Shown one piece after another: positions 46,537 to 56,028 of a DNA stretch of 64,000 nucleotides. The first letter of the stretch is position 1; each line of letters opens with the position of its first letter. The DNA is taken from positions 1 to 64,000 of the forward strand of contig NZ_JAMBPQ010000002.1 of assembly GCF_024206495.1 (NCBI RefSeq), read 5' to 3'. A program made the translations under genes and the position numbers. The notes beneath the pieces are model-generated. The model was not told the origin of the DNA. It saw only the letters and a list, made by a program, of their open reading frames with translations, and did not search any database. Origin of the DNA: Paraburkholderia sp. CNPSo 3272 (lineage in GTDB: Bacteria; Pseudomonadota; Gammaproteobacteria; Burkholderiales; Burkholderiaceae).

Positions 46537-46915
46537 TGCGGCGGTCGCGCTTGGTCGGCCTGCCCTGCAACACGGCAGCCGGTTCGCGAAAGAGCCGGCG
46601 CCGGTCCTGCTCCGCCGCGCGCCGCTCGCGCCCGGCTTCGGTTTCCGCATAGAGCGTCTGCGCGATGCTGGCGGGTCCGCGCAACTCGCAAATCCCCAGC
46701 ACCTGCACTTCCCACACCACGTGTTCGATCTCGATTTGGACGAGGTCGCCCACGCGCACGTCCTTCGACGCCTTCACGGCGTCGCCGCCAATGCGCACGC
46801 GCCCCTTGCCGACGGCGTCGGAGGCTAGCGAGCGCGTCTTGAAGAAGCGCGCTGCCCATAACCACTTGTCGATGCGCAGGCGCGCGCCAGGTTCAGTCGA
46901 AATCTTGTAGTTCAT
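46508..46915 (-). CDS. hslR: Heat-shock protein 15 (S4 RNA-binding, HslR)
   Basis: 135-residue S4-domain protein: LRIDKWLWAARFFKTRSLA, VGKGRVRIGGDAVKASKDV, RVGDLVQIEI. E. coli Hsp15 binds stalled 50S subunits carrying a peptidyl-tRNA and helps recycle them. The C-terminal tail is basic (RPTKRDRRTIDKF), as in the family. ATG 46915 opens the S4 domain directly. It follows hemH by 47 bases on the same strand. Confidence 0.93.
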   Translation of the reverse strand: MNYKISTEPGARLRIDKWLWAARFFKTRSLASDAVGKGRVRIGGDAVKASKDVRVGDLVQIEIEHVVWEVQVLGICELRGPASIAQTLYAETEAGRERRAAEQDRRRLFREPAAVLQGRPTKRDRRTIDKFSREG

Positions 46916-46962
46916 CAGAAGCCTTCCAGATGCACCGCCCAGTTCACGCTCAGTTCGCTGTA

Positions 46963-48030
46963 TCAGGCCACTGCGCCAGCCGGGGCCGCGGCCTGCACGG
47001 GCCAGCCCTGCAGGTGCTGCGCAACAATCTCGCCCAGCGCCGCGATCCACGCGGGCGAGGCGTTCAGGCACGCGATGCGGTGAAATTCCTTGCCGCCGCC
47101 GTGCAGGAATTCGTCGCGCACTTCCATGCCGATTTCCTCGATAGTTTCCAGGCAATCCGCCGTGAAACCGGGGCAGAACACGTCCGCACGGCGCACGCCG
47201 CCCGCGCCCAGTTCCCGCAGCGTGGGCGCCGTGTACGGCTGGAGCCACTGCGCCCGCCCAAAGCGCGACTGAAAAGTCACCCGGCATTCGACCGGCGTCA
47301 GTTCCAGCGCGTGCATGAGGAGCGCGGCCGTTTGCTGGCACTGATCGTGGTAGGGGTCGCCCAGATCGAGTGTGCGGCTCGGCACGCCGTGAAAACTCAG
47401 CACGAGCCGGTCGCCCGCCGCGAAATTGGGTTTGCCGTGCGCGTGCCAGTACTGGTGCACCTGGGCCGCGAGCGCCGCGATATACGCCGGATGGTCGTGA
47501 TAGCCGCGCACCGTGCGGATTTCCGGCTGGTTGCGCATGCGTCGCAGCGCGGCGAAAGCCGCGTCGAACGCCGTGGCCGTGGTCGACGCCGAGTACTGTG
47601 GGTACATCGGCATGAGAAGGATGCGCTCCGCGCCCGCCAGCTTGAGCTGGTTCAGCATCGCCGGGATGTCGGGCGTGCCGTAGCGCATCGCGTAGTCGAC
47701 GAGGACCGTGTAGTCGTTGATCTGCAACAGATGGCGCAGGCCGTCGGCCTGCTTCTGCGTGTGCACGCGCAGCGGCGAGCCTTCGGGCGTCCAGACCGCC
47801 GCGTACTTCTTGGCCGACGAGCGGCCGCGAAACGGCAGGATCAGCGCGCGCAGGATGACCTGCCAGACCGGCGCGGGAATCTCGACCACGCGCGGATCGG
47901 AAAGAAACTGCGCCAGGTAGCGGCGCACGGCGCGCGGCGTGGGCGCGTCCGGCGTGCCCAGGTTGATGAGCAGCACGGCGACGCGATGCGCCGCGGCGGA
48001 CTGCGAAGGCCGCTCCAGGTCGAAACGCAT
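46963..48030 (-). CDS. hemH: Ferrochelatase
   Basis: Inserts Fe(II) into protoporphyrin IX, the last step of haem synthesis; the product is needed by KynA. 355 residues: [15 protein letters not shown], the active-site histidine in [11 protein letters not shown], and [21 protein letters not shown] with the catalytic glutamate. No C-terminal iron-sulfur cysteines are seen. ATG 48030, with a TATAAT promoter 50 bases upstream. Confidence 0.97.
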   Translation of the reverse strand: MRFDLERPSQSAAAHRVAVLLINLGTPDAPTPRAVRRYLAQFLSDPRVVEIPAPVWQVILRALILPFRGRSSAKKYAAVWTPEGSPLRVHTQKQADGLRHLLQINDYTVLVDYAMRYGTPDIPAMLNQLKLAGAERILLMPMYPQYSASTTATAFDAAFAALRRMRNQPEIRTVRGYHDHPAYIAALAAQVHQYWHAHGKPNFAAGDRLVLSFHGVPSRTLDLGDPYHDQCQQTAALLMHALELTPVECRVTFQSRFGRAQWLQPYTAPTLRELGAGGVRRADVFCPGFTADCLETIEEIGMEVRDEFLHGGGKEFHRIACLNASPAWIAALGEIVAQHLQGWPVQAAAPAGAVA

Positions 48031-48082
48031 AGGCGATCAGTGGCGCCGCGCGCATGCGCAGCAACGGTTGCGTGAAAGAAGC

Positions 48083-48110
48083 ATTATAGCGGGCGGTCCT
48101 GGCAGGCCAA
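48083..48110 (-). promoter_or_regulatory. Sigma-70 promoter of hemH
   Basis: Minus strand TTGGCC (48110-48105), 16-base spacer, TATAAT (48088-48083). Start near 48076, leader about 45 bases. Confidence 0.6.
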
Positions 48111-48231
48111 ACCCGACCCGCGACGCAGCGACTCACCGCACGATGGCCATTCGGCCGATGGCGCGCGCCACGCCTTTCGGGGATGATCGTCGGAAAGAGG
48201 GTGGTCCGAGGCCCGGTGCCCGATGCGGCGC

Positions 48232-49251
48232 TCAGTTCTGGCTGAGCGTGAGCGAGAGCAGGCGCGCAGTGATGTCGACGATCGGAATCACCCGGTTGTA
48301 CGCCATTCGCGTCGGCCCGATCACGCCAAGCGTGCCGACGATCTTGCCGTTCACTTCATAGGGAGCCGTCACCACGCTCATTTCCTCGATCGGCACGAGT
48401 TGCGACTCGCCGCCAATGAAAATCTGCACGCCCTGCGCGTGGCTCGAGACGTCGAGCAGCTGCAGGAGGCTGGTTTTCTGGTCGAACACGTCGAAGAGCT
48501 TGCGCAGGCGCGCCATGTCCGAGGAAAGGTCGGCCACTTCGAGCAGATTGCGCTCGCCGGAAATGAGCAAGGTGTCGCCGCTTTCGGGCTCTTCGGTGCT
48601 CGCAGTTACGGCCGCGTGCATGAGCGTGGTCATGTCGCCGCGCAGCGCGTCGATTTCCTCGCGCAGGCGGCGGCGCACCTCGTCGAACGACAGTCCCGCG
48701 AAGTGCGCGTTGATGTAATTCGAGGCTTCGATGAGCTCGGAAGGCGTGAAGTCGCGCTGCGTCGCCATGATGCGGTTCTGCACGTCGCCTTCGGGCGTCA
48801 CGATGATGAGCAGAATGCGCTTGTCCGACAGGCGCATGAACTCGATCTGCTTGAACACGTGGCTGCGCCGGGGTGTCAGCACCACACCCGCGAACTGGGA
48901 GAGGTTCGAGAGCACGCTGGCGGCCGCCGCCACCACTTTCTGCGGCTCGCCGGGGCGCAGCGTGGTCTTCACCGCCCGCGTGAGCGCGTCGTCGTCCGAA
49001 CTGGGCTCGACGGTGAGCATGGTGTCGACGAACAGGCGGTAGCCGCGCGGCGTGGGCACACGCCCCGCCGAGGTATGCGGGCTGGACACGAGACCCAACT
49101 CCTCGAGGTCCGACATGACGTTGCGGATCGTCGCCGGGCTCAGCTCCAGGCCGGAATAGCGCGACAGCGTGCGCGAGCCGACCGGCTGACCTTCGGCGAT
49201 GTAGCGCTCGATCAGCGTCTTGAGGAGGGTTTGTGCGCGAGGATCTAGCAT
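48232..49251 (-). CDS. hrcA: Heat-inducible transcription repressor HrcA
   Basis: 339-residue repressor that normally binds CIRCE (TTAGCACTC-N9-GAGTGCTAA) upstream of groE or dnaK. N-terminal winged helix: [54 protein letters not shown]. The C-terminal sensing domain includes the GAF-like core. ATG 49251. No CIRCE is visible in this window, so its targets must lie elsewhere. Divergent from nadK. Confidence 0.96.
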   Translation of the reverse strand: MLDPRAQTLLKTLIERYIAEGQPVGSRTLSRYSGLELSPATIRNVMSDLEELGLVSSPHTSAGRVPTPRGYRLFVDTMLTVEPSSDDDALTRAVKTTLRPGEPQKVVAAAASVLSNLSQFAGVVLTPRRSHVFKQIEFMRLSDKRILLIIVTPEGDVQNRIMATQRDFTPSELIEASNYINAHFAGLSFDEVRRRLREEIDALRGDMTTLMHAAVTASTEEPESGDTLLISGERNLLEVADLSSDMARLRKLFDVFDQKTSLLQLLDVSSHAQGVQIFIGGESQLVPIEEMSVVTAPYEVNGKIVGTLGVIGPTRMAYNRVIPIVDITARLLSLTLSQN

Positions 49252-49514
49252 GACTCAAAATTTTAGCCTAATGGCGCTTTGCCCGCGAGTGCGCCGCCAG
49301 GCCGGCCACAGCGGGGCGGCCCGCAGCGCGCTGGGCGGCCCGGTTTCGGCCGCCGTCGCCGGGCGCATTGCACTGCACATCGCCCGTTCCCCCGCGCGTT
49401 GTCATCGCCGTGTCACCGGCTTCGGGCTGGAGGTCGCGGCGCGCAAGGCCTGGCGGGCCCCGCCCGGCGTGGCGCCAGGTTCTTTTCGCGACCTGACTAT
49501 GGTGTAATGCCGGC

Positions 49515-50426
49515 ATGCAGATCCAGAAGATCCAGAGCCAGTTCAAGACGGTTGCGCTCGTTGGGCGCAGCAATACGCCAGGCATTGCCGAGCCGCTGAC
49601 GGCGCTCGCCCAGACCATTTCGAAGCGCGGCTTCGAGGTCGTGTTCGAAGCGCAAACCGCAGAGGAAATCGGCGCCCAAGGCTACCCCGCGCTGCAGCCG
49701 GCCGAAATCGGCGCGCGCGCGGACGTGGCCGTCGTGCTCGGCGGCGACGGCACGATGCTCGGCATCGGCCGGCAGCTCGCGCCCTATCGCACGCCGCTCA
49801 TCGGCATCAACCACGGGCGGCTCGGCTTCATTACCGACATCGCGTTCTCCGAGATGCAGGAGGTCGTACCGCAACTGCTCGCGGGCTCGTTCGAGCGCGA
49901 GGAACGCTCGCTGCTGGAGTCGCGCATCACGCGCGACGGCGACCCGATCTACCACGCGCTCGCCTTCAACGACGTGGTCGTGAACCGTAGCGGCTTTTCG
50001 GGCATGGCAGAGCTGCGCGTAAACGTGGATGGCCGCTTCATGTACAACCAGCGCTCCGACGGTCTGATCGTCGCGACACCCACGGGCTCGACCGCCTACG
50101 CGCTCTCGTCGCAGGGGCCGATCCTGCATCCGCAGTTGCAAGGCATCGTGCTCGTGCCGATCGCGCCGCACGCGCTCTCGAACCGACCGATCGTGCTGCC
50201 CGACGACTGCAAGGTGAGCATCCAGATCGTGGCGGGCCGCGACGTCAACGTGAACTTCGACATGCAGTCGTTCACGGCGCTGGAGCTGAACGACGTGATC
50301 GAGGTGCGCCGCTCGCGCCACACCGTGCCCTTCCTGCACCCGGTCGGCTACAGCTACTACCGCACGCTGCGCAAGAAGCTGCACTGGAACGAGCACCCCT
50401 CGCTGCAGGGCGATCCGGAGGGCTAA
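49515..50426 (+). CDS. nadK: NAD kinase
   Basis: Phosphorylates NAD to NADP. 303 residues with [14 protein letters not shown] (Gly-rich catalytic loop), [21 protein letters not shown] and [19 protein letters not shown]. The ATG at 49515 is favoured because family similarity starts right after it; an upstream ATG at 49507 is out of frame. Followed by recN 94 bases downstream, the classical gene order. Confidence 0.96.
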   Translation: MQIQKIQSQFKTVALVGRSNTPGIAEPLTALAQTISKRGFEVVFEAQTAEEIGAQGYPALQPAEIGARADVAVVLGGDGTMLGIGRQLAPYRTPLIGINHGRLGFITDIAFSEMQEVVPQLLAGSFEREERSLLESRITRDGDPIYHALAFNDVVVNRSGFSGMAELRVNVDGRFMYNQRSDGLIVATPTGSTAYALSSQGPILHPQLQGIVLVPIAPHALSNRPIVLPDDCKVSIQIVAGRDVNVNFDMQSFTALELNDVIEVRRSRHTVPFLHPVGYSYYRTLRKKLHWNEHPSLQGDPEG

Positions 50427-50520
50427 ATTCGCGTCTTCGCGTGAAGCGCGCGGCCGTTGCCATGCAGCCAGCAGTCCCACGGTAATCAAAGCCAACCCAA
50501 AAAAAGCAGAATCAGACGCC

Positions 50521-52200
50521 ATGCTTCGCCATCTCTCGATTCGCGACTTCGTGATCGTCGCCGCGCTCGACCTCGAATTCGACAGCGGCTTCACCGTGTT
50601 TTCCGGCGAGACGGGCGCGGGCAAATCGATCCTGATCGACGCCCTCGCCCTCACGCTCGGTACGCGCGCCGATGCGAGCGTGGTGCGCACGGGCGAGAGC
50701 CGCGCCGACATCACCGCCGAGTTCGACGTGCCCGCGCATGCCGCGCTTTGGCTCGACGAGCAGGCGCTCACGAACGGCGACGGCGAGCACACGGTTATGA
50801 TGCGCCGCGTGGTGGACAGCGGCGGGCGCTCACGAGCCTTCATCAACGGGACGCCCGCCACGCTCGCGCAGCTGCGCGAGCTGGGCGAAATGCTCGTGGA
50901 CATCCACGGCCAGCATGCGCACCAACTGCTCATGCGCCCCGACGCGCAACGCGAACTGTTCGACACGCACGCAGGCCTCACGGATCTCGCCGCCACCGTC
51001 ACGCGCGCATGGCGCGACGCGCGCGACGCGCGTCTCGCCCTGCAGAGCGCCATGTCGCGCGACCGCGAGCTGCAGCTCGAGCGCGAGCGCCTCGCGTGGC
51101 AGCTCGCCGAACTCGACAAGCTAGCGCCGCAGCCGGGCGAATGGGAGGAAGTGAACGCGGAGCACGTGCGGCTTTCGAACTCGGCCAACCTGATAGAAGG
51201 CGTGCAAGGCGCGCTCGCGGCGTTATCCGAATCCGACGAGGCGATGCTCTCGCAGCTGAACTCGATCGTCTCGAAGCTGCGCTCTCTCGCCGAGGTCGAC
51301 GCCGAGCTCAACGACGCCCTCGCCGCGCTCGAACCGGCCGCGATCCAGATCCAGGAAGCGGCGTACTCGCTCTCGCATTACGCGCAACGTCTCGATCTCG
51401 ATCCGCAACATCTCGCGCAGGTCGAACGGCGCCTCGACGCGCTGCATTCGACGGCGCGCAAGTTCCGCCTGCCGGCCGAAACGTTACCTGAGGAACACGC
51501 GTCGCGCCGCCAGCAGCTCGCGGCACTCGATGCCGCATCCGATCTCGACGGCCTGCGCGCCGCCGAGCAGAAGGCGCAGGAAGCCTATCTCGTGCAGGCA
51601 CGCCAGCTCTCGAAGGCGCGCGCCAAGGCGGCGAAGGCGCTCGGCTCGGCGGTCACGCAAGGCATGCAGGAACTGTCGATGGCCGGCGGCAGCTTCGAAG
51701 TCGCGCTCGTGGCGCTCGGCAGCAGCTCGACCGGCGAGCCGATCGGCGGGGCCCATGGTCTGGAGCAGATCGAATTCCGGGTGGCGGGCCATGCCGGCGT
51801 GCCGCTGCGCCCGCTCGCGAAAATCGCCTCCGGCGGCGAACTCGCACGCATCAGCCTCGCGCTTGCCGTGATCGCGAGCGCGGCGAGCCCCACGCCCACG
51901 CTGATCTTCGACGAAGTGGATACGGGCATTGGCGGCGGGGTCGCCGAAGTGGTGGGACGTTTGCTGCACCAGCTCGGTCGCGCGCGCCAGGTGCTGTGCG
52001 TGACGCACTTGCCGCAGGTCGCGGCGCGCGGCGATCACCACTTCCAGGTGGCGAAGTCCGGCGACGGCAACGGCGGCACGGTCTCGGCCGTCACGCCGCT
52101 CGACAGGGGCGGCCGGGTGGAGGAAGTCGCGCGCATGCTGGGCGGGCTGGAGATTACCGCGACGACCAGGCGGCATGCGAAGGAGATGCTAGCGGCTTGA
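50521..52200 (+). CDS. recN: DNA repair protein RecN
   Basis: SMC-like ATPase of double-strand break repair. 559 residues: LRHLSIRDFVIVAALDLEF, Walker A in FSGETGAGKSILIDAL, a central coiled coil, the ABC signature KIASGGELARISLAL and Walker B TLIFDEVDTGIGG. ATG 50521. No LexA box was recognised in the 94-base upstream gap. Confidence 0.97.
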   Translation: MLRHLSIRDFVIVAALDLEFDSGFTVFSGETGAGKSILIDALALTLGTRADASVVRTGESRADITAEFDVPAHAALWLDEQALTNGDGEHTVMMRRVVDSGGRSRAFINGTPATLAQLRELGEMLVDIHGQHAHQLLMRPDAQRELFDTHAGLTDLAATVTRAWRDARDARLALQSAMSRDRELQLERERLAWQLAELDKLAPQPGEWEEVNAEHVRLSNSANLIEGVQGALAALSESDEAMLSQLNSIVSKLRSLAEVDAELNDALAALEPAAIQIQEAAYSLSHYAQRLDLDPQHLAQVERRLDALHSTARKFRLPAETLPEEHASRRQQLAALDAASDLDGLRAAEQKAQEAYLVQARQLSKARAKAAKALGSAVTQGMQELSMAGGSFEVALVALGSSSTGEPIGGAHGLEQIEFRVAGHAGVPLRPLAKIASGGELARISLALAVIASAASPTPTLIFDEVDTGIGGGVAEVVGRLLHQLGRARQVLCVTHLPQVAARGDHHFQVAKSGDGNGGTVSAVTPLDRGGRVEEVARMLGGLEITATTRRHAKEMLAA

Positions 52201-52224
52201 GCTTCCCTGCCTCGTTGATACAAC

Positions 52225-52273
52225 CCTAAATATTGCCTCCAATCAGTCCGAATTTAGGTCTATATTTAGTCCT
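52225..52273. promoter_or_regulatory. Operator-like repeats upstream of the toxin-antitoxin pair
   Basis: AT-rich patch. Inverted pair CCTAAAT (52225-52231) / ATTTAGG (52252-52258), and an overlapping imperfect dyad AGGTCTA-TATT-TAGTCCT (52256-52273). Typical of autorepression by a Phd/YefM antitoxin complex. Confidence 0.5.
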
Positions 52274-52300
52274 ATTGACATGCCAGCCCGAGGAACGGAG

Positions 52301-52582
52301 ATGAAGCCCAGCCAGGTGAAGCCCATTAGCTATCTGAAGAGCCACGCCGCTGAGATCGTCCGCGAGATCACGGAAAGTGGCGAGCCGATGCTGATCACCC
52401 AAAACGGTGAAGCCCGGGTCGTCGTGCAGGACGCACAATCCTACGAGGATATGCAACAAACGTTAGCACTTCTGAAGATTCTGACGCTAGGGCGCAAAGA
52501 CATCGAAGCCGGTCGCTACATTCCGGCGAGTGATGTTTTCACTGAACTGGAGCAGATGGACAAGGACGACGGTATTGCATGA
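52301..52582 (+). CDS. Phd/YefM-family antitoxin
   Basis: 93 residues: KPSQVKPISYLKSHAAEIV, ITESGEPMLITQNGEARVVV and a C-terminal acidic, disordered region (ELEQMDKDDGIA) that would wrap the toxin. The start ATG 52301 has GAGGAA eight bases away, better than an upstream in-frame codon at 52280. It overlaps the toxin start as ATGA, so the two are co-translated. It is more AT-rich than its neighbours, consistent with horizontal acquisition. Confidence 0.9.
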   Translation: MKPSQVKPISYLKSHAAEIVREITESGEPMLITQNGEARVVVQDAQSYEDMQQTLALLKILTLGRKDIEAGRYIPASDVFTELEQMDKDDGIA

Positions 52583-52899
52583 AGGCCGTCTTCCTCCAGT
52601 CGGCGCGGACCGACATGCAAGACATTCGACGTTACGTGATCGCCAAATTCGGCCCGAAGGCCTGGCGTGAAACATCGGCGAAGATTCGCGACGATATTGA
52701 ACAACTCGAGGCATTTCCCCGAAATGGGCACGTTCCTCCTGAGCTCGCGGAACTGGGCTCTACGAACTATCGGCAGATAGTAAGCGGCATGAACCGCATC
52801 ATCTACGAGATTGACGATCCGATGATCTATATCCATTTGATCGTCGACACCCGCAGAGACCTGAAGGACGTTCTGGCCAGGCTTTTGCTGCGGCCCTAA
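52579..52899 (+). CDS. RelE/ParE-family toxin
   Basis: 106 residues with the RelE/ParE fold landmarks: VFLQSARTDMQDIRRYV, FGPKAWRETSAKIRDDIEQL, FPRNGH, YRQIVSGMNRIIYEIDD and YIHLIVDTRRDL. Members either cut mRNA on the ribosome or poison gyrase; the sequence does not say which. Its TAA overlaps the convergent glnE TAG, sharing two bases. Sits between recN and glnE. Confidence 0.9.
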   Translation: MKAVFLQSARTDMQDIRRYVIAKFGPKAWRETSAKIRDDIEQLEAFPRNGHVPPELAELGSTNYRQIVSGMNRIIYEIDDPMIYIHLIVDTRRDLKDVLARLLLRP

Positions 52900-55715
52900 G
52901 CCTCCCCGCGCTCCCCGAACACGCGCTTCCACAACGCCAGCACGGCCTCGCGCTCACGCTCCACACGCGCCGGATCGACACGCGCCTTCTCCATCCCGTC
53001 GAGCCGCAACTGGTGTTGCAGCTTGCGGTACAGCCGGTACGCCGAACCTATCGTCTCGGCCTCCTCCTCGCTCATGAGCCCGAAGCGCGACACCTCGCGC
53101 AGCAGCGCGATATTGCCCGTGTTGCGGATCAGCTCGGGGTCCTGCGCCGCATGCAGCAGCACCCAGTACTGGACGAGAAACTCGATGTCCACCATGCCGC
53201 CGCGGTCGTGCTTCAGGTCGAAGAGTTCGGTGCGGTTCGGGTGGCCGTCTTCCACGCGCTGGCGCATCTCCACGATTTCCTTCGCGAGCGGCGCGGCGTC
53301 GCGCGGCGTGGTCAGCACCTGCACCCGGATCGCCTCGAAGGCGCTGCCGATCGCCGCGTCCCCAGCCGAAAAGCGCGCGCGCGTGAGCGCCTGGTGCTCC
53401 CACACCCACGCCGTGTTCGCGGCGTCGCCTTCGCGCAGCTGGTAGCGGCGGAACGCGTCGAGGTCGGTCACGAGCAGCCCCGACTCGCCGTTCGGCCGCA
53501 GGCGCAGATCGACGTCGAACAGCGTACCCGCGCCAGTGGCCGTGGTGAGCCACGTGATGAGCCGGCGCGCGAAGGTCGCGTAGATCTCCGAGGCGCGCTC
53601 GTCCTCGTCTTCGTACAGAAAGATGATGTCGAGGTCCGACGCGTAGCCCAGCTCCTTGCCGCCCAGCTTGCCGTAAGCGATCGCCGCGAAGCGCGGCACC
53701 TCGCGATGGCGTTTGGCGAACTGCTTCCAGACAGTCTCGATGGTCACGTCGAGCACGGCGTCGGCAAGCTCGGAGAGCCGGTCGCTCACGTGCTCCACTG
53801 AGAGCCGCCCCGCCAGGTCGTTGAGCAGGATGCGGAACACTTCGGCCTGGTGCGCGTGGCGCAGCAAGTCCATCTGCTGCTCGACGTCGGCGGCCGAGGC
53901 GAGCCGCGCGCGCAACAGGCGCGAGAACTCGGGCCAGTCGAACGGCGACGCAACGGCTTCGTCGTCGAGCAGTTCGTCGAGCAGTTGCGGATGGCGGATC
54001 AGATAGCCGGCCGCCCAGCGAGAGCCGCCCAGCACCTTGAGCACGCGGCTGAGCGCATCCGGGTATTCGCACAGCAGCGCGAGGTACGCGCCGCGCCGGA
54101 TCACGGCTTCGAGCAAATCGAACATGCGCGCGAGCGTGTCGCCGCGCCGCTCGCGCGGCTCGAGCGTGCGCGCGGCTTCGAGCGCGCGCTGCGCCACGCT
54201 GTCGAAGCGCTCGCGGCTCTTCTCGGGCAGCCCCGCGTAACGCGACGACTGCCAGAGTCCGCGCAGGCGCGCGAGCAGCGGCGCCGGGTCGTCGATACCG
54301 AGTTCCGTGAGGCTTTCGAGCAATGAGTCTTCGGCGCCCTCTTCCATGAGCGCGCCGCTCCAGACCCATGCCGCCGCGCCGTCTTCGGAGGCGCCACAGC
54401 CGCCCTCGCCGCCCATCTTGTCGGAGAAGATCTGCACGAACTGGCGCTCGACGTTGTTGCGGTGACCGTCGAGCGTCGTCATCAGCGCGGCATAGTCGGC
54501 AAAGCCCATCGACCTCGCGAGTGCGGCGCGCTCCTCGGCGTCGACGGGCATGGCATGCGTTTGCGCATCGTCGCGATACTGCAGGCGATGCTCGAGGTCG
54601 CGCAGAAAGTTGTAGGCGCGCGCGAGCTCGCCGCACACCTCGGGCGCGATCAGTCCGCGCGCGGCAGCGTAGCCGAGCACGGCCAGTGTGGGGCGCACGC
54701 GAAAGCCTGCGTCCTGGCCGCCGCGAATGAGCTGGAACACCTGAGCGCTGAACTCGATCTCGCGAATCCCGCCGCGCCCGAGCTTGATGTCGTCGGCCTT
54801 GTCGGGGCGCATCATGGCGCGACGCTGCGCTTCCTGGCGAATCTGCACGTGCAGCGAGCGGATCGCGCTTATCACGCCGAAGTCCAGGTAGCGCCGATAA
54901 ACGAACGGCTTCACGAGTGAATCGAGCTGTCGTGCAAGGCGCAACGCGCTGTCGCTCTCGTCCTCGGAAACGAGCCGCCCCTTGATCCACGCGTAGCGCT
55001 CCCACTCGCGGCCCTGCACGTAGAAGTACTCTTCGAGCATGCCGAGGCTGCACACGAGCGGCCCGGAGTCGCCGTTCGGGCGCAGGCGCATGTCGACGCG
55101 AAACACGAAGCCATCGGCCGTCACGTCGCTCAAGGCGGCGATCAGGCGCTTGCCCACGCGCGTGAAGAAGTCCTGCGTGGCGATGGGTGAGCGCTGGCCG
55201 CCCGTGGTTTCGCCGTCGTCCTCGTAGACGAAGATCAGGTCGATGTCGGACGAAACGTTCAGCTCGCGCCCGCCCAGCTTGCCCATACCCACCACGCCGA
55301 GCGTGAGGCGCTCGCCGGCCGGGCCGCGCGGCTCGCCGAAGAGCGTCTCGAGGTCGGCGCTCACGCAGGCGAGCGCGCGCTGGATCGTGACTTCGGCAAG
55401 ATCGGTCATGCTGCCGGTCACTTCGGCGACGTCGGCCACGCCGCCGAGATCGCGTTCCATCACGGCGCAGATCACTTCCACGCGCAACTGGCGCAGGACC
55501 GTCTTCAACCGCTCGTCGTTGAGCGGTGCGGCGGGTGCGGCGTTTGCTGCGGCGAGCAGTTGCCCGCTCAGCGCGTCGAGCCGCGCGACGATGCGCTCGC
55601 GCGAGAGCGGCGCGGCCGCCAGCGCCTCGACCTGCGCTGCGAGGCCAGGGCGCGCGGCATAAGCACGTGCCGCATAACGGGAATAGCTGGAACTCAGAAG
55701 AGGGATGTCGGTCAT
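52896..55715 (-). CDS. glnE: Bifunctional glutamine synthetase adenylyltransferase/adenylyl-removing enzyme
   Basis: Controls glutamine synthetase by adenylylation (C-terminal half) and deadenylylation (N-terminal half), driven by PII proteins. 939 residues. Each half carries a nucleotidyltransferase motif: GMGKLGGRELNVSSDIDLIF and AYGKLGGKELGYASDLDIIF, plus IREIEFSAQVFQLIRGGQ and MVDIEFLVQYWVLLHA. Start ATG 55715; no strong ribosome binding site. Overlaps the toxin gene convergently by four bases. Confidence 0.97.
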   Translation of the reverse strand: MTDIPLLSSSYSRYAARAYAARPGLAAQVEALAAAPLSRERIVARLDALSGQLLAAANAAPAAPLNDERLKTVLRQLRVEVICAVMERDLGGVADVAEVTGSMTDLAEVTIQRALACVSADLETLFGEPRGPAGERLTLGVVGMGKLGGRELNVSSDIDLIFVYEDDGETTGGQRSPIATQDFFTRVGKRLIAALSDVTADGFVFRVDMRLRPNGDSGPLVCSLGMLEEYFYVQGREWERYAWIKGRLVSEDESDSALRLARQLDSLVKPFVYRRYLDFGVISAIRSLHVQIRQEAQRRAMMRPDKADDIKLGRGGIREIEFSAQVFQLIRGGQDAGFRVRPTLAVLGYAAARGLIAPEVCGELARAYNFLRDLEHRLQYRDDAQTHAMPVDAEERAALARSMGFADYAALMTTLDGHRNNVERQFVQIFSDKMGGEGGCGASEDGAAAWVWSGALMEEGAEDSLLESLTELGIDDPAPLLARLRGLWQSSRYAGLPEKSRERFDSVAQRALEAARTLEPRERRGDTLARMFDLLEAVIRRGAYLALLCEYPDALSRVLKVLGGSRWAAGYLIRHPQLLDELLDDEAVASPFDWPEFSRLLRARLASAADVEQQMDLLRHAHQAEVFRILLNDLAGRLSVEHVSDRLSELADAVLDVTIETVWKQFAKRHREVPRFAAIAYGKLGGKELGYASDLDIIFLYEDEDERASEIYATFARRLITWLTTATGAGTLFDVDLRLRPNGESGLLVTDLDAFRRYQLREGDAANTAWVWEHQALTRARFSAGDAAIGSAFEAIRVQVLTTPRDAAPLAKEIVEMRQRVEDGHPNRTELFDLKHDRGGMVDIEFLVQYWVLLHAAQDPELIRNTGNIALLREVSRFGLMSEEEAETIGSAYRLYRKLQHQLRLDGMEKARVDPARVEREREAVLALWKRVFGERGEA

Positions 55716-56028
55716 GAAGTGCTGCTTGCCGGGAAGGTTCGCTGTCGTGTCGCGCGCCTGGGTTGAAGACGATGCCAGTGTGACGATGCCGATATCGATA
55801 CCGATGACTCGACCGCGAGGGTTCGCCCCGCGCCACGCGAGCCCCGCCCACCGGCTCTCGCGGACCGCCTCGCCGATGCGTTAGGCATAGCCGCGACTGC
55901 AGTGCAAAAAACCATGCGGGACACGCGCCGCATGGCCATCCCGGCTTCCCCGGATGGGCGCTCTGGCGGCCCTCTGTGATACATTTCGTCGTTAGAACGC
56001 AACGCTACCATACCCCACCCGCCGCAGC
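55716..56028. other. glnE-yhdP divergent intergenic region
   Basis: 313 bases without a gene. It contains a minus-strand terminator at 55905-55935 preceded by a second hairpin (55936-55957), discussed as a possible small RNA. The part nearest glnE (55716-55900) shows nothing recognisable. Confidence 0.6.
55905..55935 (-). terminator. Intrinsic terminator on the minus strand upstream of glnE
   Basis: Minus strand CCATGCGG-CGCGTGTC-CCGCATGG followed directly by TTTTTT. It lies 190 bases upstream of glnE and reads toward it, so it either ends a short transcript or attenuates a glnE leader. Confidence 0.6.

Noticed and set aside
49252..49514. CIRCE-like site in the hrcA/nadK gap
   Set aside because: No TTAGCACTC/GAGTGCTAA pair is present; only scattered partial matches.
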